From the NCBI RefSeq assembly GCF_017742835.1, contig NZ_CP072392.1:1844385-1908384 (forward strand): a DNA stretch of 64,000 bases. The letters run 5' to 3'. This document shows, in pieces, positions 9,126-16,655 of the stretch. The stretch comes from Aquabacter sp. L1I39. GTDB taxonomy: Bacteria; Pseudomonadota; Alphaproteobacteria; Rhizobiales; Xanthobacteraceae. Within the stretch, counting starts at the first letter, position 1. Every line of letters begins with the position of its first letter. The notes under the pieces are model-generated. The model was not told where the DNA came from. It saw only the letters and a program-made list of their open reading frames with translations, and searched no databases. The position numbers and the translations under genes were made by a program.

Positions 9126-9128
9126 TTA

Positions 9129-9163
9129 TGCCGGCTAAATAACTCTGATAGCCGGCAATTTTT
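9129..9163 (+). terminator. Intrinsic terminator
   Basis: Perfect nine-base stem TGCCGGCTA / TAGCCGGCA with an 11-base loop followed by ATTTTT, three bases after the stop of the signalling gene. The T-run reaches into the stop codon of the convergent SDR gene. Confidence 0.85.
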
Positions 9164-10058
9164 ACCCCCCTCCCTCGCCGTCCCGGTGGAGTGCGGACAG
9201 GCCCTCCCGGAAGGTGGGAAAAGCGAGGCGTACGCCCAGCTCCGCCTTGAGCCGGTCATTGCGCACACGTTTGCTGCTGGCCCAGAAGCTCAGCGCCATG
9301 GGGCTCATGGTGGCAGCGGCTTCCTCGAACGGCACCACCCGTGGCGCGGGGCGGCCGAGCAGGCGCGCCGCTTCCAAGATCGGCTCGGCGGGTGAGGCGG
9401 GCAGGTCGTCGGTAACGTTCACGATGCCGTCGAAGCGCCGTTCCAGGGCGGCGCGGATGGTGGCCACGATGTCGTCCACATGGATGCGGTTGAACACCTG
9501 CCCCTCCTTGTGGATGGGCCGCGCCTCGCCGGCCGCCAGCTGCGCCAGGGCATTGCGGCCGGGGCCGTAGATGCCGGCAAGGCGCAGCACGGCGACCGGG
9601 ATGCCCTTCAGTTCCCCGAAGGCCCGCCATTGGGCTTCCGCATCCAGTCGCCGCTTGAGGCGGGCGACGCCCGAGGCGGGCGGCGTCCGCTCGTCCACCC
9701 ATCCGCCTTTGTGGTCGCCATAGACGCCGAGCGTGGTGAGATAGATGACCTGCTTCAGCCGGGGCGCGTCCTCCAGCGCCTGCAGCGCCGCGGCGAGCAC
9801 CGGGTCGCCGGCCTCGCCCGGCGGGGCGGAGAGCAACACGACGTGCGCCGCCTCGATGGCGGTGAGGAATGTCTGGCTCGGGTGAGTGCCGTCAAAGACC
9901 AGCCCCTCCACCATCAGCCCCGGCCTCGACAGGTCGGAGAGGCGCGCCGCGCCCTCGGCGGTGCGGCTGGTGCCGATGATGCGCGTGATGCCGCCGCCGC
10001 CCGTCTGCGCGAGGCGGCGGGTGCAATAGCCCATTCCGATGGCGAGGACCGTGGTCAT
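9162..10058 (-). CDS. NAD-dependent epimerase/dehydratase-like SDR (YeeZ type)
   Basis: 298 residues. Extended short-chain dehydrogenase with a GMGYCTRRLA nucleotide loop at the N-terminus, a TTLGVYGDHKGGWVDE segment at the active-site position and GIYGPGRNALAQL after it. The usual catalytic YxxxK is not evident, as in YeeZ-like relatives, so activity is uncertain. It is the third gene of a GST-QueG-SDR series on the minus strand, an arrangement common in this bacterial order; spacing from queG is 129 bases. Confidence 0.78.
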   Translation of the reverse strand: MTTVLAIGMGYCTRRLAQTGGGGITRIIGTSRTAEGAARLSDLSRPGLMVEGLVFDGTHPSQTFLTAIEAAHVVLLSAPPGEAGDPVLAAALQALEDAPRLKQVIYLTTLGVYGDHKGGWVDERTPPASGVARLKRRLDAEAQWRAFGELKGIPVAVLRLAGIYGPGRNALAQLAAGEARPIHKEGQVFNRIHVDDIVATIRAALERRFDGIVNVTDDLPASPAEPILEAARLLGRPAPRVVPFEEAAATMSPMALSFWASSKRVRNDRLKAELGVRLAFPTFREGLSALHRDGEGGG

Positions 10059-10187
10059 GCTTCTCCCTTGGCGCGTTTTCCTGGCACGCTTTTCCCGGCG
10101 CGCACGCCGATCAGCCGAAGACGCCGGGGCATTGGATAGCGCGTTCCGGGCGCGCGGGGCAGGGGGCCGGGCGGAGATCTGATCGGT

Positions 10188-11405
10188 TCAAATTTTCCCG
10201 GATGGCGCGCCGCCATGGGGCAGCACGTCACCATGCACCTTTCCGATCTGCCATTCCCGGCGCACCTCTTCGTCGGTTTCGCTGCGCTTATATTGCGCAG
10301 CAAGCCCTGCGAAGGCGGATGCATCCATAAGGCGGGACAAGGCCCACACCGCCGCCCCACGCACCAGGGGATCGGTATGGGACAGATGAGGCAGCGCGCT
10401 CGCCACCAGCGCCGGATCGCCGGAATTTCCGATGGCGGTGAGGATGTTGCGCAGCATGCGCGTGCGCCCCGTGCGCTTGATGGGGCTGCGGGCGAAACGG
10501 GCGCGGAAGCTCTCTTCGTCGAGGGCGGCGAGCGCGGCAAGGTCGGGCGCGCGGTTCTCGTCCCGCGCGGCGAGTTTCGCCTCCCGGCCCGCTTGCGCGA
10601 ACTTGTTCCAGGGGCAGGCGGCCAGGCAATCGTCGCAGCCATAGATGCGGTTGCCCATGAGGGGGCGCAGGTCGCGCGGGATCGGCCCCTTGTGCTCGAT
10701 GGTCAGATAGGAAACGCAGCGCCGGGCATCGATCTGGTAGGGCGCGGGGAAGGCGTTGGTGGGGCAGGCGTCGAGGCAGGCCCGGCAGGCGCCGCAATGG
10801 TCGCGGGCGGGGGCGTCGGCGGGCAGGTCCAGCGTGGTGGCGATGGCGCCCAGGAACAGCCAGGAGCCACGTTCGCGCGAAACGAGATTGGTGTGCTTGC
10901 CCTGCCAGCCGAGCCCGGCGGCCATGGCGAGGGGCTTTTCCATGAGCGGGGCGGTGTCCACGAACACCTTCACGTCGCCGTTCAGGCCCTGTCGCACGGC
11001 GTCCGTGAGCAACGCGCGGGCAAGCCGCTTCAGCTTGGCCTTGATGAGATCATGATAATCCTCCGCCCGCGCATAGACGGAGATGGCGCCCCGGCTGCGG
11101 GCGGCAAGCACCGCCCGGGGGTCCTCGTCCGGCCCGTAATTGAGGCCGAGCATCACCACGCGCTTCACGTCCGGCCACATGGCGCGGGCATGGACGCGGC
11201 GGTCCAAAGTGTCGGCCATCCAGCCCATGTCGCCTTGCCGGCCTTCGGCCACCCATTGGCGCAGGCGCGCGCCGGCGGGGCCGATGGCGTCGGGATCGGC
11301 AATGCCGAACGCATCGAATCCCTCGTCCTGCGCCAAGTCGCGCAGGCGGTCCTTGAGGGTGAAAAGGGCAGAGGGGGGCGCGTCGGCGGCGGCCGGAGCG
11401 TTCAG
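10188..11405 (-). CDS. queG: Epoxyqueuosine reductase QueG
   Basis: About 405 residues. Last step of queuosine biosynthesis: cobalamin-dependent reduction of epoxyqueuosine to queuosine in the anticodon of tRNAs for Tyr, His, Asn and Asp. N-terminal DUF1730 cobalamin-binding domain (FGIADPDA; MWPDVKRVVMLGLNYG), then two 4Fe-4S clusters (CGACRACLDACPTNAF and CDDCLAACPWNKF), then a HEAT-like C-terminal domain. Start problem: no ATG, GTG or TTG lies in frame near the expected N-terminus. The only nearby candidate is CTG at 11405, which overlaps the gst stop as CTGA; the next upstream ATG (11636) would add 77 residues that are clearly a shadow of gst. Confidence 0.9.
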   Translation of the reverse strand: MNAPAAADAPPSALFTLKDRLRDLAQDEGFDAFGIADPDAIGPAGARLRQWVAEGRQGDMGWMADTLDRRVHARAMWPDVKRVVMLGLNYGPDEDPRAVLAARSRGAISVYARAEDYHDLIKAKLKRLARALLTDAVRQGLNGDVKVFVDTAPLMEKPLAMAAGLGWQGKHTNLVSRERGSWLFLGAIATTLDLPADAPARDHCGACRACLDACPTNAFPAPYQIDARRCVSYLTIEHKGPIPRDLRPLMGNRIYGCDDCLAACPWNKFAQAGREAKLAARDENRAPDLAALAALDEESFRARFARSPIKRTGRTRMLRNILTAIGNSGDPALVASALPHLSHTDPLVRGAAVWALSRLMDASAFAGLAAQYKRSETDEEVRREWQIGKVHGDVLPHGGAPSGKI

Positions 11406-12091
11406 AAGTCCAGATCCGTATAGGTCTTGGACGGCGGCATGCCCGGCATGGAATCCGCCAGCAGGCCGCGGAAGGTCGGCCGCGACTTCATCCGCGCATA
11501 CCAGGCCTTGGCGTCCTCGTCCTCTTCCCACGGCACATCGCCCAGATAGTCGGCCACCGAAAGATGGGCGGCGGCGGCAAGGTCGGCATGGCTGAGGCGC
11601 GATCCGCCGAGCCAGTTCCGCGCCCGCGCCAGCCATCCGATATATTTCAGATGATAGCGGATATTGGAGCGCGCCGCGCGCAACGCCGTGGCATCGGGCG
11701 GTCCGCCGCCCTGGTCGGCCTTCATGTAGCGCTTATAGATGCGCTCGCGCACCAGATGCTCGGTGGATTCCAGGAACATCTTCTCGTTGAACCAAGCCAC
11801 CAGCCGCCGCACCTCGACGCGCGAGAGCGGGTCCTCGGGGAGCAGGCGCCGATCGGCGAGCGCAAGGCCGCGCGTCTCGTCCATATATTCAGCGATGATG
11901 GACGCCCCGGGCACGGAAGGGGCCTGCTGCTCCACCAGCACCGGGGTCTCGCCAGCGGGATTGAGCACCAGGAAGTCCGCGCGCCGCTCCCATGTCCGCT
12001 CCTCCACCAGGACCGGCTCGATGCCGTATTCGGCGAGCACCAGCCGCACGAAGCGGGAATGGGGGCAGAAGGGGTGGTGGTAAAGTTCCAT
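11402..12091 (-). CDS. Glutathione S-transferase family protein
   Basis: 229 residues. N-terminal thioredoxin-like domain beginning MELYHHPFCPHSRFVRL (CPHS at the position of the active-site CxxS), the cis-proline in the ETPVLVE segment, and an all-helical C-terminal domain with LSHADLAAAAHLSVADYLG (the N-capping box). Substrate unknown. Overlaps queG by four bases, so translation is probably coupled. Confidence 0.88.
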   Translation of the reverse strand: MELYHHPFCPHSRFVRLVLAEYGIEPVLVEERTWERRADFLVLNPAGETPVLVEQQAPSVPGASIIAEYMDETRGLALADRRLLPEDPLSRVEVRRLVAWFNEKMFLESTEHLVRERIYKRYMKADQGGGPPDATALRAARSNIRYHLKYIGWLARARNWLGGSRLSHADLAAAAHLSVADYLGDVPWEEDEDAKAWYARMKSRPTFRGLLADSMPGMPPSKTYTDLDF

Positions 12092-12445
12092 GAGGGAAGG
12101 TGCGGACCTGAAGCCTGTTGCCGGGGGCGGGCCCTACAGCGGAGTGCCGGAAACGCATGCCCCAAGGGAAGGCGGCGGTTCCCCCCTCGAAGCGGCGATC
12201 TCACTTATCGCGCCTTGCGGACGATGATCGGTTCCGATCGCTGCCCCCGGTCTAGAGATGTTCTCGCACTGCCGCAAGACACAAAGGGCGGCGGCCTGTG
12301 GCCAGGCCGCCACATGGTGAACCATTGATCCACATGACCCTGGGGAGGGTGACAAGCCCCCCGATTGCGCCCGCCCCGCCGACGCCGCAGGATGCCGGCG
12401 CACCCTGGCCGGTCGGCCGGCTTTCACCTTTCTGGACGCTGTCAC
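12092..12445. other. 354-base divergent intergenic region with a strong hairpin
   Basis: No gene seen. It must hold the promoters of gst (minus) and uppP (plus). A perfect nine-base inverted repeat, GGCGGCCTG-TGGC-CAGGCCGCC (12290-12311), lies about 135 bases before uppP and is followed by a smaller one, ATGGT-GA-ACCAT. Neither has a U-tract. They could be 5' leader structure or protein sites. I could not pick out a convincing -35/-10 pair. Confidence 0.4.
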
Positions 12446-13252
12446 ATGACGCTCGGCACCATGATCGAGGCCCTGTTCCTCGGCCTCATCGAAGGCCTGA
12501 CGGAATTCATCCCGGTTTCCTCGACCGCCCACCTCCTGCTGGTGGGCCACTTTCTCGGCTTTGAAAGCAACGGCAAGACCTTCGAGGTGCTGATCCAGCT
12601 CGGTGCGGTGCTCGCCATTCTGGTGGTCTATTTCCAGCGCTTCCTGCGCATCGCCCTTATGCTGCCCACAAGCGCCGGCGCCCGGCGCTTCGTCATCGGC
12701 GTGCTGCTCGCCTTTCTGCCGGCGGCGGTCATCGGGGCGGCGCTGCACGGCTTCATCAAGCAGGTGCTGTTCGAATCGCCCATGCTGATCTGCGGCACGC
12801 TGATCTTCGGCGGCGTCGTGCTCCTCGTCATCGACAAGGTGGCGCCCAAGCCCAAATACAACAATGCCATGGGCCTGCCGCCCATGCTGGCGCTCAAGAT
12901 CGGCTTCTGCCAGTGCCTGGCGCTCATTCCCGGCATGTCGCGCTCGGGCTCCACCATTGTGGGCGCCATGCTGATGGGGGTCGACAAGAAGGCGGCGGCG
13001 GAATTTTCCTTCTTCCTCGCCTTGCCCACCATGCTGGGCGCCTTCGTCTATGACCTCTACAAGAATCGCGCCGCGCTGACGTTGGATGACGGCGTGCTCA
13101 TCGCCATTGGCTTTGCCGCCGCCTTCTGCGCCGCGTTGGTGGTGGTGCGCAGCCTGCTGGAATTCGTCAGCCGCCACGGCTATGCGCCGTTCGGCTGGTG
13201 GCGGATCGTGGTGGGCGTGGCGGGTCTGATCGGGCTCTATCTCACCCGCTGA
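12446..13252 (+). CDS. uppP: Undecaprenyl-diphosphatase UppP (BacA)
   Basis: 268 residues, the family length. Dephosphorylates C55-pyrophosphate so the lipid carrier can be reused for peptidoglycan and surface polysaccharide; overproduction gives bacitracin resistance in relatives. Multi-pass inner-membrane protein with both signature regions: [20 protein letters not shown] at the N-terminus and [11 protein letters not shown] near residue 165. ATG at 12446 chosen because it starts the family-conserved region; the upstream extension is arginine- and proline-rich and unsupported. Confidence 0.95.
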   Translation: MTLGTMIEALFLGLIEGLTEFIPVSSTAHLLLVGHFLGFESNGKTFEVLIQLGAVLAILVVYFQRFLRIALMLPTSAGARRFVIGVLLAFLPAAVIGAALHGFIKQVLFESPMLICGTLIFGGVVLLVIDKVAPKPKYNNAMGLPPMLALKIGFCQCLALIPGMSRSGSTIVGAMLMGVDKKAAAEFSFFLALPTMLGAFVYDLYKNRAALTLDDGVLIAIGFAAAFCAALVVVRSLLEFVSRHGYAPFGWWRIVVGVAGLIGLYLTR

Positions 13253-13261
13253 GCCAGATTC

Positions 13262-13288
13262 GGGGAGGCCGGGCGCCTCCCCTATTTT
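13262..13288 (+). terminator. Intrinsic terminator after uppP
   Basis: Stem GGGGAGGC / GCCTCCCC with a five-base loop, followed by TATTTT, nine bases after the uppP stop and directly against the end of the convergent SdhAF4 gene. Confidence 0.8.
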
Positions 13289-13506
13289 CAGAAGTCGCTG
13301 GCGATGCCGCCCACTTCCCAGTCGCCATAGCGCACCGGCTCGGCGCCGCCGCGGCCGTTGATTTCCTTGGGCATGGATTTCGCCACCGCATCGATGGCCG
13401 CGCGCCGCTCCGCCGCTTCGGCGAGGGCGCGCTTGGCCGCCTCGCTCAGAGGCGGGCGGCCCTCGGGCACCAGGGTGGCGGCATCGAATTCAGACTTGTC
13501 CGTCAT
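13288..13506 (-). CDS. DUF1674 / SdhAF4-type succinate dehydrogenase assembly factor
   Basis: 72 residues ending in the family signature EINGRGGAEPVRYGDWEVGG followed by IASDF. In mitochondria the SDHAF4 relative binds flavinated SdhA and aids complex II assembly; the bacterial proteins share the C-terminal motif and are assumed to act similarly. The N-terminal half is a charged, alanine-rich helix. Stand-alone gene, convergent with uppP. Confidence 0.85.
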   Translation of the reverse strand: MTDKSEFDAATLVPEGRPPLSEAAKRALAEAAERRAAIDAVAKSMPKEINGRGGAEPVRYGDWEVGGIASDF

Positions 13507-13700
13507 CGCATCGCATCCATCGGGTGGCCAGTCCCTGTCGGGCCGACCATGGGCATGGGGCTTTCTCTCTCGGTGCTTTCTAGCACAGGCCGCCCGCCGT
13601 GCCGAGGGCGGCCGCCGCCGCGCCTTGCCCGCGCGCCGCAGGCATGCTAGCGACCCGCCACCGCAAGGGGGGCAGGTCCCCGCACAGGATGGAGACGAGC

Positions 13701-14180
13701 ATGGCGACGCAGAACGGCACCCCGGACCCCAAGGCGCCTTCGCTCAATGTCCTCGCGCAATATGTGAAGGACCTCTCCTTCGAGAATCCCAACGCCCCCA
13801 ACTCGCTGGGCGCCCCCCAGGGCCAGCCCGACGTGAACCTGCAGATCAACGTCAATGCCCGTCCCCTCCAGGGCCCGGACTTCGAGGTTGAGCTGAAGGT
13901 GGAAGGCAGCGCCACGGTGAACGGCTCCACCCTGTTCGCCTTCGACCTGACCTATGGCGGCATCTTCCGCGTGCAGAACGTGCCCGAGCAGAGCCTCCAG
14001 CCGGTGGTTCTCATCGAGTGCCCCCGCCTGCTCTTCCCCTTCGCCCGCCAGATCGTGGCCGATTCCGTGCGCAATGGCGGCTTCCCGCCCCTCATGATCG
14101 ATCCGGTGGACTTCGCCGCCCTGTTCCAGCAGCGCATGGCCTCCGAAGCCCAGCGCATGGGCACCGCTGGCCAGGCGTGA
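13701..14180 (+). CDS. secB: Protein-export chaperone SecB
   Basis: 159 residues, as expected. Cytosolic tetrameric chaperone that keeps preproteins unfolded and hands them to SecA. Recognised from [13 protein letters not shown] near the N-terminus, [16 protein letters not shown] in the middle and [16 protein letters not shown] with [17 protein letters not shown] at the C-terminal side. The ATG at 13701 is preceded by GGAG at good spacing; the in-frame ATG at 13689 has none. The downstream exported-protein gene overlaps its stop. Confidence 0.95.
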   Translation: MATQNGTPDPKAPSLNVLAQYVKDLSFENPNAPNSLGAPQGQPDVNLQINVNARPLQGPDFEVELKVEGSATVNGSTLFAFDLTYGGIFRVQNVPEQSLQPVVLIECPRLLFPFARQIVADSVRNGGFPPLMIDPVDFAALFQQRMASEAQRMGTAGQA

Positions 14181-14794
14181 AAGCCCGGCTCGCAGCCTTT
14201 GTCCTGATATTGGGGGTGGCCGGCGCACAGGCCGAGCCACCGCCCAGCCTGTCGTGCGAGGGGGTGTTCGCCCGCGATACCGACAAGGCGCGTCTCGTGG
14301 CGGCCTTTGGCGCCCCCAATGTGCGCGATGGTGAGATCCCCGGCGCGGAAGGGGCGACCGAGCACGGCACCCTGGTCTTTGCCGACGATCCTGCCCGCCG
14401 CATCGAGATCCTCTGGCAGGACGAGAAGAAAAGCCGCATCCCCGGCATGGTGCGGGTGGGGCCCGAAAGTACATGGACCTTCGCGGTGCAAGGCGGCGCC
14501 CTCAGGCCCGGCCAGACGCTGGCCGATGTGCGCGCGCTCAATGGCGGCCCCTTTGCCCTGTCCGGCTTCGAGTGGGACTATGGCGGCACCGTCACCGACT
14601 GGAAGACGGGGCGCCTCGCCCGCATTCCCGGCGGCTGCACCCTCTCCGTCATCTTCGCCCCTGATCCCGATGCCCCCGAAAAGGCCCTCCTGAAAGTATC
14701 CGGAGACGCCACCTTCTCCTCCGACGGCGCCGCCATGAAGGCCGTGCGCCCGAAGGTGGAGGTGCTCTCCTTCGGCTGGCCGGCCAAGCCCTGA
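14177..14794 (+). CDS. Exported hypothetical protein, translationally coupled to secB
   Basis: 205 residues from a GTG that overlaps the secB stop (GTGA). The N-terminus, [19 protein letters not shown], is a good Sec signal peptide with cleavage after AQA. The mature part has a [17 protein letters not shown] segment, a central [19 protein letters not shown] strand pair and one likely disulfide pair (Cys in LSCEG and GGCTL). I do not recognise the family. Coupling to secB is notable because the product is itself a likely Sec substrate. Confidence 0.7.
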   Translation: MKARLAAFVLILGVAGAQAEPPPSLSCEGVFARDTDKARLVAAFGAPNVRDGEIPGAEGATEHGTLVFADDPARRIEILWQDEKKSRIPGMVRVGPESTWTFAVQGGALRPGQTLADVRALNGGPFALSGFEWDYGGTVTDWKTGRLARIPGGCTLSVIFAPDPDAPEKALLKVSGDATFSSDGAAMKAVRPKVEVLSFGWPAKP

Positions 14795-14929
14795 GGTTGG
14801 GGCGTCCGGGATGCGCCGCGACAGGTGCGGTGCCGTTCGCCTAAAGGCCGAAAAATCCCCCGTTGCGTCCGGCCCCGCCGTCGATAAGGATTGGCGGAAT
14901 ATCGCAACGCACAACATCGGGGGAGTTGA

Positions 14930-16621
14930 ATGACCAGCAGCGCCGCGCTTGCCGCCGACGAGGGCACTTTCGATGCCGTGGGCCTCGGCCGCGAAGCCAC
15001 CACCACGCTGGAAAAGCTGCTGGCGGAAGTCACCTCCGAAATCCGCGCGCGGGTGAGCGAGGGCGGCAAGCTCTCCGCTCGCCTTCTGGATGCCGAGCAG
15101 CGCGCCACACATGGCCTTGCCTGGCTCGCCACCTATGTGTTCGGCGTGCGCGAGCTGGTCCATTATGCCGACCGCCTCACCGAGATGGGCAAGTTCGGCG
15201 AGACCGAGCGGCTGCTCGTGCAGATCGGCCTTGGCGAATATGTCTCCCAGATCCTGGGCGGCATCCCCATGAGCCAGGGCGAGGTGGTGCGGCTCGACGA
15301 TCTCTATGTTTCCGACGGCGCGCTGGCGGGGCTCCATGCGGACCTTGCCATCCGGTCGCTCGCCAAGCACGGCAACACCTGCGCCGCCCGCGCTGCGCTC
15401 GCCGCCCGCATCCGCGAGGCCCACGGCGCCACCACCATCGGCGAGGCCGGCCTCGACGAGACCATGGAGGCCATGCGCACCGAGATCCGCCGCTTCGTGG
15501 AGGCGGAGGTGGCCCCCCATGCCCATGAGTGGCATCTGGAAAACGCCTATATCCCGCTGGAGATCATCCAGGGCCTCGCCGATCTCGGCGTGTTCGGGCT
15601 CACCATCCCGGAGGAATATGGCGGCCTGGGCCTCCCCAAGGAGGCCATGTGCGTGGTCACAGAGGAACTGTCGCGCGGCTATATCGGCGTCGGCTCGCTC
15701 GGCACCCGCTCGGAAATCGCGGCCGAATTGATCCTAGGCGGCGGCACGGATGCGCAGAAGGACACCTATCTCCCCAAGATCGCCTCGGGCGAGATCCTGC
15801 CCACCGCCGTCTTCACCGAGCCCAATACGGGCTCGGATCTCGCTTCCCTGCGCACCCGCGCGGTGAAGGAGGGCGACGTCTACAAGGTCTCCGGCAACAA
15901 GACCTGGATCACCCATCCGGTCCGCGCCGACCTGATGACGCTCCTGGTGCGCACCAATCCGGCCGAGCCCGGATATAAGGGCCTGTCCATGCTGCTGGCG
16001 GAAAAGCCCCGCGGCACCGACGCGGACCCCTTCCCCGCCAAGGGCATGACCGGCGGCGAGATCGAGGTGCTCGGCTATCGCGGCATGAAGGAGTTCGAGA
16101 TCGGCTTCGACGGCTTCGAGGTGCCGGCCGGGCAATTGCTGGGCGGGGTCGAGGGCCAGGGCTTCAAGCAGCTCATGAACACCTTCGAGGCCGCCCGCAT
16201 CCAGACCGCCGCCCGCGCCGTGGGCGTTGCCCAGGCGGCCATGGAGACCGGCCTGCGCTATGCCGAGGAGCGCATCCAGTTCGGCAAGCCGCTCATCGCC
16301 TTCCCCCGCGTCGCCGATAAGATCGTGATGATGGCGGTGGAGATCGCCATCGCCCGGCAGATCACCTATTTCGCCGCCCGCGCCAAGGATGAGGGCCGCC
16401 GCACGGACCTTGAGGCGGGCATGTCCAAGCTGCTGGGCGCCCGCGTCGCCTGGGCGGCGGCGGACAATGCGCTGCAGATCCATGGCGGCAACGGCTTCGC
16501 GCTGGAATATCCGGTCTCCCGGCTCCTGTGCGATGCCCGCATCCTCAACATCTTCGAGGGCGCGGCCGAGATCCAGGCCCAGGTCATCGCCCGCCGCCTG
16601 CTGGAGAGCGGCGGCAACTGA
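14930..16621 (+). CDS. mcd: (2S)-Methylsuccinyl-CoA dehydrogenase Mcd
   Basis: 563 residues with GGGGGAG upstream of the ATG. FAD enzyme that oxidises methylsuccinyl-CoA to mesaconyl-CoA in the ethylmalonyl-CoA pathway, used to assimilate C2 units (acetate, C1 substrates, PHB) without isocitrate lyase. The acyl-CoA dehydrogenase core begins near residue 180 (GLTIPEEYGGLGLPKEAMC, then TAVFTEPNTGSDLASL, KTWITHPVRADL, LQIHGGNGFALEYPVSR). The extra N-terminal domain of about 170 residues and total length are characteristic of Mcd rather than ordinary acyl-CoA dehydrogenases. The C-terminal FEGAAEIQ replaces the YEG seen at this place in many relatives. Other pathway genes are not in the window. 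Confidence 0.85.
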   Translation: MTSSAALAADEGTFDAVGLGREATTTLEKLLAEVTSEIRARVSEGGKLSARLLDAEQRATHGLAWLATYVFGVRELVHYADRLTEMGKFGETERLLVQIGLGEYVSQILGGIPMSQGEVVRLDDLYVSDGALAGLHADLAIRSLAKHGNTCAARAALAARIREAHGATTIGEAGLDETMEAMRTEIRRFVEAEVAPHAHEWHLENAYIPLEIIQGLADLGVFGLTIPEEYGGLGLPKEAMCVVTEELSRGYIGVGSLGTRSEIAAELILGGGTDAQKDTYLPKIASGEILPTAVFTEPNTGSDLASLRTRAVKEGDVYKVSGNKTWITHPVRADLMTLLVRTNPAEPGYKGLSMLLAEKPRGTDADPFPAKGMTGGEIEVLGYRGMKEFEIGFDGFEVPAGQLLGGVEGQGFKQLMNTFEAARIQTAARAVGVAQAAMETGLRYAEERIQFGKPLIAFPRVADKIVMMAVEIAIARQITYFAARAKDEGRRTDLEAGMSKLLGARVAWAAADNALQIHGGNGFALEYPVSRLLCDARILNIFEGAAEIQAQVIARRLLESGGN

Positions 16622-16629
16622 GCGTTTGG

Positions 16630-16651
16630 CGGGGCGGCACCCGCCGCCCCG
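16630..16651. terminator. GC hairpin between convergent mcd and acyltransferase genes
   Basis: Perfect nine-base stem CGGGGCGGC / GCCGCCCCG with loop ACCC, without a U-tract on either strand; probable bidirectional transcription barrier by position. Confidence 0.45.
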
Positions 16652-16655
16652 TGGC

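Noticed and set aside
12290..12311. The nine-base hairpin before uppP as a terminator
   Set aside because: It lies between divergent genes and has no U-tract, so there is no transcript for it to end.
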